DNA of 64,000 bases from an uncultured Candidatus Binatia bacterium (GTDB lineage Bacteria > Desulfobacterota > Binatia > Bin18). The notes under the pieces were generated by a model. It had not been told where the DNA came from and did no database searches. It was given only the letters and a program-made list of their open reading frames with translations. The stretch lies in NCBI GenBank assembly GCA_958296235.1, contig OY282457.1:62001-126000 (forward strand), written 5' to 3'. This document shows positions 52,863 through 62,179 of this stretch, one piece after another (position 1 is the first letter of the stretch; each line of letters begins with the position of its first letter). Both the position numbers and the translations under genes were made by a program.

Positions 52863-54026
52863 CTATATTCGATATTTTTTCAGGAGGTTGCGGGCGATTA
52901 CCAGTTTCTGAATTTCGCTCGTGCCTTCCCCAATAATCATGAGGGGCGCATCCCGATAAAAACGCTCAACCGGAAACTCCTGAGTGTAGCCATACCCGCC
53001 CAGCACGCGCATCGCTTCCAGGGCGACTTCTTCGCACGCCTCAGACGCAAACAGTTTTGCCATGCCGGCTTCCAGGTCACACCGCTCGTCTCGGTCTTTC
53101 TTCTCGGCCGCCTGGCGAACCAGTAAGCGGGAGGCTTCGACCTTGGTGGCCATGTCAGCCAGCTTGAGTTGAATGGCCTGATGTTCACAGATTGGTTTGC
53201 CAAAAGTTTCGCGCTGCTGGGAATAGCGAATGGCTTCCTCAAAGGCAGCCTGGGCGACGCCGACCGCCCGGGCCGCAACATTGATCCGGCCCACTTCCAG
53301 GCCGCCCATGACTTGCTTGAAGCCCAGGCCCTCTGCGCCGCCGATCAGCGAGGCGGCTGGTGTCGGAAAGTCCTCAAAGGCCAGCTCGCACGTATCCAGA
53401 CCTTTATACCCCAGCTTCTTGATGTCCCGGCTGACCGTCAGTCCCGGAGCGCCTTTCTCGGCAGCAAACAGGCTGATGCCGGTATAGGCCGGCTCGGCGT
53501 CGGGGTCGGTCTTGGCGGCGACCGCCAGAATATTGCCATGCCGCGCATTGGTAATAAACATTTTCGAGCCGTTGATCAGATAGCCGTCGCCCTGCTTCCT
53601 GGCTGTTGTCCGAATCCGCTGCACATCACTTCCGGCGTGGGGCTCGGTGAGAGCGAGGCCGCCGCGTTTCTCGCCAGTGGCCATAGCCGGCAGGAGCCGT
53701 TGTTTTTGTTCTTCTGTTCCGAACAGAGCCAGAATGTGAGCGAACAGCAGGTGGGAGTTCAGGACGCCGGTCAGGCTCATCCAACCACGACAGATTTCTT
53801 CGATAATCATGGCGTAGGTGGTAAAGGACAGCCCCATGCCGCCATACTCGGTTGGGATAATCGCGCCGAATAAACCCAGCTCTTTCATCCGCTCAACCAG
53901 GGCGTGGGGGTATTCGTCGCGATGCTCCATTTCGCTGGCGACTGGCTTGACCTCACGCTCTACGAAACGGTTGAGCGTGGACAGGATTTGTTGTTGTTCC
54001 GGGTCGAGCTCGGGCATGGGTGGCAT
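52863..54026 (-). CDS. Acyl-CoA dehydrogenase
   Basis: The protein has 387 residues. LALTEPHAGSDVQRI, GYLINGSKMFITNA and DLEAGMAKLFASEACEEVALEAMRVLGGYGYTQE are family signatures, and IGEGTSEIQKLVIAR carries the catalytic glutamate. It oxidises an acyl-CoA to the 2-enoyl form with FAD, passing electrons to ETF. Chain specificity is unclear. Confidence 0.93.
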   Translation of the reverse strand: MPPMPELDPEQQQILSTLNRFVEREVKPVASEMEHRDEYPHALVERMKELGLFGAIIPTEYGGMGLSFTTYAMIIEEICRGWMSLTGVLNSHLLFAHILALFGTEEQKQRLLPAMATGEKRGGLALTEPHAGSDVQRIRTTARKQGDGYLINGSKMFITNARHGNILAVAAKTDPDAEPAYTGISLFAAEKGAPGLTVSRDIKKLGYKGLDTCELAFEDFPTPAASLIGGAEGLGFKQVMGGLEVGRINVAARAVGVAQAAFEEAIRYSQQRETFGKPICEHQAIQLKLADMATKVEASRLLVRQAAEKKDRDERCDLEAGMAKLFASEACEEVALEAMRVLGGYGYTQEFPVERFYRDAPLMIIGEGTSEIQKLVIARNLLKKYRI

Positions 54027-54383
54027 CCTTTCTGCCGGGGGCTGTTACGCGCCGACTGTGACGGACTGGTATTCATTCTCCAGCTTTATCGCCTGAGATC
54101 AAGGGAGAGCCGGCGCGCCGGCTGGACTGGCTGGACAAGGCGAAAGCAGATAAGAAAAGAAAACGCCATTGTCCCTGGTCGCAGACCCCCGGCCAGCGAA
54201 ATCGCTGTCTACTCCCGGTGCTTCTCTCGATACGCGACCGATTATGTCTTACGATTGCAGTTTACACTCATTCCAGAGGATTGCCTTGAATTCTGGGCTT
54301 ATGCTCAGCTCGCCTGCACTTGGCAGCGGCAGGGCTGAGCCGGTATGATTGCGGCAATTCAGGGGATGAGGACGGGAAACAAC
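54027..54383. other. Intergenic region with a 16-bp palindrome
   Basis: This 357-bp gap between divergent genes has no gene I can support. It contains AGCCGGCGCGCCGGCT at 54108-54123, a perfect palindrome. It lies 82 bases before the acyl-CoA dehydrogenase start and could be an operator or simply GC-rich sequence. Confidence 0.4.
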
Positions 54384-55508
54384 ATGAGCCTTCGACCGGA
54401 AACCAAGGCGGTTCATAATGCAGTGATCGATCCCACAAGCGGCGCTATCGTGCCGCCTATCGTGCTCAGCACCACATTCGAATACGAGGCGACCGGGCAA
54501 GGGCATGACCCAGACGAACTGGTCTATACCCGTTACCAGAATCCCAATCGCGCTGCGCTGGAAGCGACGCTCGCCAAGCTCGAAGACGGGACCGTAGCTC
54601 ATGCCGTCTCAAGTGGATCGGCAGCGATGCTCACCATATTTCAAGCGCTGAGACCGGGGGATCACATCGTATCGAGTGACGATATGTACTTCGGCGTCCG
54701 TGTTCAGCTCAATGAATTTTTCGCGCCCTGGGGTTTGGAGACCACGTATGTCGATATGAGCGATGTCAACGCGGCGCGCGCTGCCATGCGTCCGAAAACC
54801 AAACTGGTCATTCTCGAATCACCCACCAATCCGATGATCAGGCTGGCTGATATCAGAGCCATTGCCGCTATTGCGCATGAGAGCGGCGCCAGGCTTTTGG
54901 TTGATAACACTGTTGCTACTCCGGTCGCGCAGAATCCGATTGAGCTTGGCGCCGACATCGTCGTCATTTCCTTGACCAAGTACATCGGCGGGCACCACGA
55001 TGTATTGGGCGGCGTTATCATCTTCGCCGAAGCAGACGAATTTGCAGAGCGTATCATGAGGTTGGTGAGAATCGGCGGAGGGGTCTTGTCGCCGATGAAT
55101 AGCTGGCTGGCCGCGCGCGGTTTGCAGAGCCTGTCCTATCGTGTCCGCGCCCATAGTGAGAATGCGCTGCAAGTCGCCTGTTATTTGGCGGCGCATCCCA
55201 AAATCGAAGGTGTCCTCTATCCCCATCATCCCAGCCACCCACAATACGAGCTAGCACTGCGCCAGATGCGCGTTGGCAGTGGCTTAATGTCGATTTTCGT
55301 TAAAGGCGGGCGGCGGGCAGCAATCGAGCTGGTGAATCGGCTAAAGCTTTTCACGAGCGCGACCAGCTTCGGCGGCACCCATAGCTTGATTGAACACCGC
55401 GCATCAATAGAAGAAAGCTCAAGCACGCCGGCGAACTTACTGCGTGTGTCGATTGGTCTGGAACATCCGGATGATTTGATCGCCGACTTGCAGCAGGCGC
55501 TTGAATGA
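54384..55508 (+). CDS. Cys/Met-metabolism PLP enzyme (cystathionine gamma-synthase/lyase-like)
   Basis: The ATG at 54384 (MSLRPETKAVHNAV) gives 374 residues. VYTRYQNPNRAALEATLAKLE, HAVSSGSAAMLTIFQAL and LLVDNTVATPVAQNP precede the PLP lysine in ISLTKYIGGHHDVLGG. SATSFGGTHSLIEHRAS is the C-terminal substrate site. Gamma-synthase, gamma-lyase and methionine gamma-lyase cannot be told apart here. Confidence 0.9.
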   Translation: MSLRPETKAVHNAVIDPTSGAIVPPIVLSTTFEYEATGQGHDPDELVYTRYQNPNRAALEATLAKLEDGTVAHAVSSGSAAMLTIFQALRPGDHIVSSDDMYFGVRVQLNEFFAPWGLETTYVDMSDVNAARAAMRPKTKLVILESPTNPMIRLADIRAIAAIAHESGARLLVDNTVATPVAQNPIELGADIVVISLTKYIGGHHDVLGGVIIFAEADEFAERIMRLVRIGGGVLSPMNSWLAARGLQSLSYRVRAHSENALQVACYLAAHPKIEGVLYPHHPSHPQYELALRQMRVGSGLMSIFVKGGRRAAIELVNRLKLFTSATSFGGTHSLIEHRASIEESSSTPANLLRVSIGLEHPDDLIADLQQALE

Positions 55509-55563
55509 TCTATCACATCCCCAGCCGAGTAGAGTGGGGCAATGCGCAAAAGGGAAGAACAGC

Positions 55564-58083
55564 ATGGCTCACACCCCCCTGATGCAGCAGTATTTGTCGG
55601 TCAAGCAACAGCATCAGGACGCGATTGTGTTGTGCCGCTTGGGGGATTTCTACGAGATCTTTTTTGATGACGCGCCTCTGGTCGCGGACCTGCTCGATTT
55701 AACCCTGACTGCCCGCGAGGGCGGAGACGGCAAGGTCCCTATGTGCGGAGTGCCCTATCATGCCGTCCAGGGCTATATCGCCCGTCTGGTCAAGGCTGGG
55801 AAAAAAGTTGCGCTGTACGACCAGGTCGAAGACCCGAAAACGGCCAAGGGCCTGGTCAAGCGCGCAGTTACGCGGGTCATTACCCCTTCCACGTATGTTG
55901 AGAACGAGGCCGACGCAACAAGCCCGACCTTGCTGGGGATGTTTGCTCGCGGGCGACAGTGGGGGCTGGCGCTGCTCGAACCAACGACCGGGGCGTTCCA
56001 ATTCTGGAGCGAGACGGAAGCTGCCCTGGCTGACTCCCTGGCTCATCTCGCGCCGCGTGAGATTGTCATCACCAAGGGCCTGGCCGGGCATCCCGTCCTG
56101 GCTGAGTACCGGAGCGGCCAGGCCGGGACGACCCTGACAAAGCTGGAAGACTGGCAGGCTGCCTTCGATGATAGCGTTGAGTGCGTCCAGTCTTTTTTCG
56201 GGCTGGATTCCTTGCGGGCCCTGGAATTGGACCCGGAAAACACCATTGCCATCGCCCTGGTGCTCCGTTTTCTGCAGCAGCATATGCCGGTCAGCCTGCC
56301 GCATATCGGTCTGCCGAAACGGCTCCATACCGGCGAAACCATGCTGTTAGGCCCGGTTGTCGAGCGCAGCCTGGAAATTTTTCGTCCGGCGAACCTGGAT
56401 ATTCGTGGCAAGGCTCTGATTGATGTATTGGATGCCACGGTCACGCCGATGGGCCGGCGACTGTTGCGGTACTGGCTGAAGAATCCGCTCTTATCCGTGG
56501 CGACTATTGAAGCCCGGCACGCCGGGGTGGCCGAGTTCGTCGACGCGCCGGCCGTGCTGGAGGCGGCGCGCGACGCGCTTGCCCCTGTTCGTGACCTGGA
56601 ACGTCTGGTTGCCCGTTTTAGTTGTCGAGTGGCGAATCCCAAAGACAGCGCGGCCCTGCGAGACTCGCTGGCGCAAATGCCCGACGTGAGTCGCGCGCTG
56701 GAAACGGTCCAGAGCCCGCTGCTGCGCCAACAGCGTGAACACCTGCAATCCGACCTCGGTCTCTTACCGGATACCCTCGCCCGCGCCTTGGTCAAGGTGC
56801 CGCCCGTTCATCTCCGAGAAGGCGGCGTCTTTGCGCCGGGCTATCATGCGGAACTGGACCGCCTGCAAGCCCTTGCCTCGGATGCCAAGCAGTGGCTTGC
56901 CGCGCTCCAGGCCCGAGAAAGTGAGCGCACGGGCATTCCCTCGCTCAGAATTGGGTATAACCGGGTCTTTGGCTACTACCTGGAAGTCTCCAAGGCCCAC
57001 CTCAATAAGGTGCCCGACGCGTATATGCGGAAACAAACCCTCGCGAATGCGGAGCGATTTATTACGCCTGAGCTGAAAGAGTACGAGGACCAGATTCTCA
57101 ATGCCCAGGACCGCTCGGTCGCCCTGGAGCAGGAACTCTTTGCCGAATTATGCGCTCTGGTCCTCCAGTATATGACCCAGATTCAAGCGCTTGCGCAGGC
57201 GTGTGCCCAGCTTGACGGCCTGGCCGGCTTTGCCTGGGTGGCGGTCAACCAGCACTACGTGCGCCCCGAAATGTCAGAGGCGGCCGAACTGTTGATCGTG
57301 GATGGACGGCATCCGGTTGTCGAGTCGCTGCTGGGACGGAGCGCCTTTGTCGAGAATGATGTGCAGCTCAATCGGTCGGACCAGCAGTTCCTGCTGTTGA
57401 CCGCCCCGAATATGAGCGGCAAATCCGTGTATTTACGCCAGGCTGCACTGATTGTACTGCTGGCCCAGATCGGTTCATTTGTGCCGGCCACGCGCGCCCG
57501 GGTCGGTATTGTGGATCGGATTTTTACCCGTATCGGAGCCTCCGATAATCTGGCCCTGGGGGAAAGCACGTTTGCCGTAGAAATGATTGAAACCGCCCAG
57601 ATCCTGAACGCAGCCACAGAACGGAGTCTGCTGCTGCTGGACGAGATCGGGCGTGGAACCTCGACATCGGATGGCCTGTCCATTGCCCGGGCGATTATCG
57701 AGTTCCTGGTTGATGACGACGGGCCGAGACCCCGTACCCTGTTCGCCACGCATTTTCATGAACTCACCGAGCTGCACGGCCGGCTCCCCGGCCTGGTGAA
57801 TTACACCTTCGCCGTTCGTGAATGGCAGGATGAGGTTGTTTTTCTGTACAAGGTCATCGCTGGCGCGTCGGATCAATCGTATGGCATCCATGTCGCCAAG
57901 CTGGCCGGACTGCCACGAGCGGTGACGGAGCGGGCGGAAGAAATCCTCAAGGACCTTGAAGGGTCCCCAGAGATTGTGCGGCCAGCCAAAAAACGTGCTC
58001 GGGGAAGCGCGAGCAAAGCGCGGACAATAGTGACAGAACAGTCTTCTCAGCTTGGCCTGTTTGGGCAAGCGCGCGAGTCATAG
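55564..58083 (+). CDS. mutS: DNA mismatch repair ATPase MutS
   Basis: The start MAHTPLMQQYLSVKQQHQD (ATG 55564) gives 839 residues. GDFYEIFFDDA holds the mismatch-reading F-x-E. The ATPase has TAPNMSGKSVYLRQAAL, DNLALGESTFAVEM, LLLDEIGRGTSTSDGLS and TLFATHFHELT. mutL follows eight bases after the stop. Confidence 0.97.
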   Translation: MAHTPLMQQYLSVKQQHQDAIVLCRLGDFYEIFFDDAPLVADLLDLTLTAREGGDGKVPMCGVPYHAVQGYIARLVKAGKKVALYDQVEDPKTAKGLVKRAVTRVITPSTYVENEADATSPTLLGMFARGRQWGLALLEPTTGAFQFWSETEAALADSLAHLAPREIVITKGLAGHPVLAEYRSGQAGTTLTKLEDWQAAFDDSVECVQSFFGLDSLRALELDPENTIAIALVLRFLQQHMPVSLPHIGLPKRLHTGETMLLGPVVERSLEIFRPANLDIRGKALIDVLDATVTPMGRRLLRYWLKNPLLSVATIEARHAGVAEFVDAPAVLEAARDALAPVRDLERLVARFSCRVANPKDSAALRDSLAQMPDVSRALETVQSPLLRQQREHLQSDLGLLPDTLARALVKVPPVHLREGGVFAPGYHAELDRLQALASDAKQWLAALQARESERTGIPSLRIGYNRVFGYYLEVSKAHLNKVPDAYMRKQTLANAERFITPELKEYEDQILNAQDRSVALEQELFAELCALVLQYMTQIQALAQACAQLDGLAGFAWVAVNQHYVRPEMSEAAELLIVDGRHPVVESLLGRSAFVENDVQLNRSDQQFLLLTAPNMSGKSVYLRQAALIVLLAQIGSFVPATRARVGIVDRIFTRIGASDNLALGESTFAVEMIETAQILNAATERSLLLLDEIGRGTSTSDGLSIARAIIEFLVDDDGPRPRTLFATHFHELTELHGRLPGLVNYTFAVREWQDEVVFLYKVIAGASDQSYGIHVAKLAGLPRAVTERAEEILKDLEGSPEIVRPAKKRARGSASKARTIVTEQSSQLGLFGQARES

Positions 58084-58091
58084 TCTGAGTC

Positions 58092-59993
58092 ATGGGCATG
58101 GACCGTATTCATCTTCTGGATTCGCCTACGATTGAGCAGCTCCGGGCGGGCGAAGTCATTGAGCGTCCCGCCTCGATTGTCAAAGAGTTGGTCGAAAATG
58201 CGATTGACGCCGGCGCGCGCTCAATCAGCGTGTCGATTACCAAGGGCGGGATTGATGAAATCGTTGTCCAGGACGACGGGGGAGGGATAGCGCCGGCTGA
58301 TGCGCCGCTCGCATTCCAACGCCACGCGACCAGTAAAATACAATCCAGCAATGATCTCTTTCTGCTGACGACCCTAGGCTTTCGGGGCGAGGCGCTGGCC
58401 AGCATTGCTGCGGTGACGCAGGTCGAATTGCTCTCCCGGACACCGGACGCCATCGAAGGGGTGCGCGTCCGGGCGGGTGGCAGTGCGCCGCTGGAGACAA
58501 CCCCTGCCGGCTGTCCGCAGGGAACAACCGTGACCACGCGGCATTTGTTTTTTAATACCCCACCGCGGCGGGCCTTCCTCAAATCCCCGACTGCCGAAGG
58601 TCATCAGGTACATGAGGTCCTGGTCGCTCTGGCGTTGTCGCGTCCGTCCATTCACTTTCGCTTTCAGTCGGACGGTCGCGAGGTGTTTCATGCGCCTCCT
58701 CAGGCTGACTTAGCCCTGCGCGCGCGGGCGGTTATCGGCAAGGAGTGGGCCCAGGAATTTCTGGCGCTCCCGAGTGCAGACACAACCCTGGCCGAAGAGG
58801 GCGTTGGGCTGACTGGCCTGGTCAGCCCGCCCAGCCGCAGCCGCAATACCCGGACCGGCCAATACTTCTTCGTGAATGAACGCCCGGTGAAAAGCCAGCC
58901 CTTAGCGTCTGCCTTGAATCGCGGCTACGGAGAACTGCTGCCGGCCGGCCGCTTCCCCTTGGGGGTACTCTTTCTGACTGTCCCGACTGACCAGGTTGAC
59001 GTCAATGTTCATCCCACCAAGCGCGAAGTGAAATTCAAAGCGGAACGAGAACTCCTCCGGCTGGTCGTCCAGACCGTCAGAAAGACACTGGATCGGGCGA
59101 ATCTGTTCAAAAAAATTGATCTTCCGGTCTCTGACCTGCCAGGCGGCAAGCGACAGGCTGACAGCCGAACCGAAGGGTTGCCCCGTGCTGAGAGGCAGGC
59201 GCGGACCGAGAGTCGGGCCTTGGACAGCGCGGTTCCAAGACCCGACCCGGCCGATTACCCAAGGCCCCACAGACGCCACAAGACCGCGGACTCGTATGGA
59301 GCCCGGCCTGAGCCCGGCTTACGCCTGTTGGACAAGCCACTGGTCCACGAGTCGGCAGTCGCCCCGCCGAATCTGGCCCATTCACAAACGACCTTATACC
59401 AACGACCCGCCGGGACCGAATTCCGTGTGGTTGGCCAGAGCCATGAGTTGTTTGTCCTGGTTGAAGTGGCAGGCGAACTCTGGATTGTGGATCAGCATGC
59501 GGCGCATGAGCGCATCATGTATGAACAGGTGCTCGACAGCCTGCAACACCAACACAGCGCAACGCAGCCGCTGCTGATACCCGTCACTTTTGAGTTATCG
59601 CCTGCCGCGTGCAGCGCGTTAGAAGAACTGGGCGATTATCTCGTCCAGGTCGGCTTTGATATTCAGCCCTTTGGAGGGAACACGTTTCAGGTGCAAGCCA
59701 CGCCAGCGTATTTTCGCCCGGCTGACACTCCGGGGCTGTTGAGTGAGCTGGCCGAAGCTCAGGCCGAAGGGCGCTCGGATAATTCCATTGAGGCCAAACA
59801 GGAAGACATAGCGGCGCGTATCGCCTGTAAGGTAAAATCGATTAAAGCCGGCCAGACGCTGACTGGGGAGGCCATGCATGCCCTGGTGAAAACGCTTTTG
59901 GATTGTACCTCGCCATTTACTTGCCCGCATGGTCGGCCAACTATGGTCCGCTATTCGGTGCGTCAACTTGAGCGTCAATTTGACCGACGCTAG
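58092..59993 (+). CDS. mutL: DNA mismatch repair protein MutL
   Basis: The protein has 633 residues. The GHKL ATPase has ELVENAIDAGARS, VQDDGGGI, RHATSKI and TLGFRGEAL. A variable linker (about 330-440) leads to a C-terminal domain with VDQHAAHERIMYE, the DQHA(x)2E(x)4E endonuclease motif, and ACKVKSIKAGQ and CPHGRPT metal sites. It should nick DNA itself, so no MutH is needed. Confidence 0.96.
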   Translation: MGMDRIHLLDSPTIEQLRAGEVIERPASIVKELVENAIDAGARSISVSITKGGIDEIVVQDDGGGIAPADAPLAFQRHATSKIQSSNDLFLLTTLGFRGEALASIAAVTQVELLSRTPDAIEGVRVRAGGSAPLETTPAGCPQGTTVTTRHLFFNTPPRRAFLKSPTAEGHQVHEVLVALALSRPSIHFRFQSDGREVFHAPPQADLALRARAVIGKEWAQEFLALPSADTTLAEEGVGLTGLVSPPSRSRNTRTGQYFFVNERPVKSQPLASALNRGYGELLPAGRFPLGVLFLTVPTDQVDVNVHPTKREVKFKAERELLRLVVQTVRKTLDRANLFKKIDLPVSDLPGGKRQADSRTEGLPRAERQARTESRALDSAVPRPDPADYPRPHRRHKTADSYGARPEPGLRLLDKPLVHESAVAPPNLAHSQTTLYQRPAGTEFRVVGQSHELFVLVEVAGELWIVDQHAAHERIMYEQVLDSLQHQHSATQPLLIPVTFELSPAACSALEELGDYLVQVGFDIQPFGGNTFQVQATPAYFRPADTPGLLSELAEAQAEGRSDNSIEAKQEDIAARIACKVKSIKAGQTLTGEAMHALVKTLLDCTSPFTCPHGRPTMVRYSVRQLERQFDRR

Positions 59994-60039
59994 CGCAGCC
60001 TGCTGTTCCTCTTCAACTGGTGACGATCTTCTGGAAATC

Positions 60040-61074
60040 ATGACTCCCATACACATAGGCGCCCTCTCGCTTCCTACCAATCTGTTCCTGGCCCCGCTTG
60101 CTGGCTATACGACCCTCCCGTTTCGGTGGTGTATGCGCGAAGTGGGTGGCTTCGGTCTGGCGACAACCGAACTGGTCCATGCTCGGTCGTTGCTGGAAAA
60201 AAATCGGCGCGCCTTTGAGTTGATTGAAACGCGCCCGGACGACAGCCCGCTGAGTGTCCAGCTCTTTGGGCCGGTGGCCGAAGAAGTCCGCGATGCAGCC
60301 GTCTGGCTTGAGGAGCAGGGGGCGGACGCCATTGATATCAACATGGGCTGCCCGGTTGAAAAGGTCATCAAAACCGGCGCTGGCGCGGCCATGTTAAAAG
60401 ACCCGAAAAAAACCGGCGCGTTCGTCCGCACCGTGACGAGGGCGGTCAAAATTCCGGTCACGGTGAAGACGCGCCTGGGCTGGGACCGGACGCGGCTTGA
60501 TGCGCCAGTGCTGGCGCCTATTCTGGAAGACGAGGGGGTTGCGGCCCTCACCATTCACGGCCGCACGCGGGCCGAGGCATTCCGGGGCTCGGTCGACCTG
60601 GAGGGTATTCGCTCGGTCGTGGAATCCGTGCCGGCCATGCCCGTTTTCGGAAACGGCGATGTATGTGATGCGGCAACAGCCAAACGTATGCTCGAAGAGA
60701 CGGGCTGCGCGGGTCTGGTTATTGGCCGCGGCGCGCTGACCAACCCCTGGGTCTTCCATCATATTCAGGCCGGTTTGCTGGGGCAGCCGGCTCCGCCCGA
60801 GCCTCCATTGGTAGAACGTGTGGCCTTTATGACCCGTCATTTTGAACGCGCGGCGCAGCAGCGGGGAGAGCATCTGGCCTGCACCCAATTCAGGAAGACC
60901 ATAGACTGGTATGCGAAATGTTTTGGACCCTGTCGGCCGCTACGGCTGGCTATGAAGGAACTCAGCAGCCGCCAGCACTATTACGATCTGGTCGGCCAGT
61001 TTTTGGCCTATCGTAACCAGCATCCGCTCTCCCCACGCGAGAACCCTCCGGCTGTGGACTCCGTGTCCGTCTGA
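60040..61074 (+). CDS. tRNA-dihydrouridine synthase
   Basis: The chosen ATG at 60040 gives 344 residues. LFLAPLAGYTTLPFR, DINMGCPVEKVIKTGAGAAML (with the catalytic Cys), VTVKTRLGW, ALTIHGRTR and VFGNGDV are Dus motifs around FMN. It reduces uridines of the tRNA D-loop. It resembles the DusB group. It lies just after mutL. Confidence 0.93.
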   Translation: MTPIHIGALSLPTNLFLAPLAGYTTLPFRWCMREVGGFGLATTELVHARSLLEKNRRAFELIETRPDDSPLSVQLFGPVAEEVRDAAVWLEEQGADAIDINMGCPVEKVIKTGAGAAMLKDPKKTGAFVRTVTRAVKIPVTVKTRLGWDRTRLDAPVLAPILEDEGVAALTIHGRTRAEAFRGSVDLEGIRSVVESVPAMPVFGNGDVCDAATAKRMLEETGCAGLVIGRGALTNPWVFHHIQAGLLGQPAPPEPPLVERVAFMTRHFERAAQQRGEHLACTQFRKTIDWYAKCFGPCRPLRLAMKELSSRQHYYDLVGQFLAYRNQHPLSPRENPPAVDSVSV

Positions 61075-61091
61075 TCCTTCTCCGGCTCCGG

Positions 61092-61130
61092 TTGACAATC
61101 ATCTCCGGTTTACGTCACAATGACGCAAAC
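61092..61130 (+). promoter_or_regulatory. nadA promoter with overlapping palindromic operator
   Basis: TTGACA (61092-61097) lies 18 bp before CACAAT (61116-61121). GTTT-A-CGTCA-CAA-TGACG-C-AAAC at 61108-61130 is a palindrome with one mismatched arm position. It covers the -10 box, so a bound repressor would block RNA polymerase. The NrtR-like regulator gene two genes along is the likely partner. Confidence 0.6.
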
Positions 61131-61156
61131 TAAAACGCGCGAACCGGAGAGCGATT

Positions 61157-62170
61157 ATGCACAACGGACCGACCGGCCTTCAAGAAAAGACTCCACACCA
61201 GCTCTACGAGCATCTGGCGCAACTCGACAGCGGCTATACGCTGGACGCCTGCACACAATACGCAGCCTGGATTCATGAGATTCACGAGCTGAAACGCCGG
61301 CAGAACGCCGTCATACTGGCGCACAATTACCAACGCCCGGAGATTTTTGAGGTGGCTGACGTGATAGGCGATTCCCTCGAATTGGCCCGCCAGTCAAAGC
61401 AGGTTGCGTCTGACGTGGTTGTCTTTTGTGGTGTCCACTTCATGGCTGAAACGGCCAAGATCGTGAATCCTGAGCGCACGGTGCTCCTGCCTGACTTGCA
61501 GGCCGGCTGCTCTCTGGCCGAGAGCGTCACGGGGGAGGCCCTGGCTGACCGAAAGGAAGAGCTGCGCCAGGTATATCCCGATCTCCAGGTGGTCTGTTAC
61601 GTCAATACGACCGCGGATGTCAAAGCCGAATCTGATGTGTGTTGCACCTCGTCGAACGCAATCCAGGTGGTGGAAGCGCTTGACACCGAGAACATCCTTT
61701 TCGTGCCTGACGAGAATCTGGCCCGTTATGTCCAGAATGAAACCAGTAAGAATATTATTGCCTGGCAGGGGAACTGCTACGTTCATCATCAGATCACGCC
61801 GAAACAGATTCAAGAGGTACGGGACAAACTCCCGCAGGTAAAAGTGCTCGTCCACCCCGAGTGCCGGGAAGATGTGCTCGCCCTGGCGGATGCCGTGCTC
61901 TCAACCAGCGCCATGATGCGCTACGCCAAAGAAAGTCCGGCTCAGGAGTTTCTGATCGTCACGGAGTGCGGTCTGTCGGATCGCTTGCTGTTGGAAGTCC
62001 CGGAGAAGAAATTCTACAAGAGCTGCAAGCTGTGCGCCTATATGAAAATGATTACGCTCGAAGGGGTGCGGAACTCTCTGCGCGACGGACGTTTTGAGAT
62101 TACGCTGCCGGAAGAGACCCGGGTCAGCGCCCAGCGTTCACTTGACCGTATGCTGGCGCTCAAGGCATAG
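61157..62170 (+). CDS. nadA: Quinolinate synthase
   Basis: The protein has 337 residues. LAHNYQRPEIFEVADVIGDSLELA, VFCGVHFMAETAKI, CCTSSNAIQVVE, VLVHPECREDV and SCKLCAYMKMITLE are the family motifs; cysteines in FCGVHF, CCTSSN and CKLC would hold the [4Fe-4S] cluster. It condenses iminoaspartate and DHAP in de novo NAD synthesis. nadB and nadC are not in the window. Confidence 0.95.
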   Translation: MHNGPTGLQEKTPHQLYEHLAQLDSGYTLDACTQYAAWIHEIHELKRRQNAVILAHNYQRPEIFEVADVIGDSLELARQSKQVASDVVVFCGVHFMAETAKIVNPERTVLLPDLQAGCSLAESVTGEALADRKEELRQVYPDLQVVCYVNTTADVKAESDVCCTSSNAIQVVEALDTENILFVPDENLARYVQNETSKNIIAWQGNCYVHHQITPKQIQEVRDKLPQVKVLVHPECREDVLALADAVLSTSAMMRYAKESPAQEFLIVTECGLSDRLLLEVPEKKFYKSCKLCAYMKMITLEGVRNSLRDGRFEITLPEETRVSAQRSLDRMLALKA

Positions 62171-62179
62171 TATGCTCCT

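Noticed and set aside
53904-54338. Plus-strand ORF across the acyl-CoA dehydrogenase start
   Set aside because: Half is antisense to a clear gene, and the rest has no conserved pattern.
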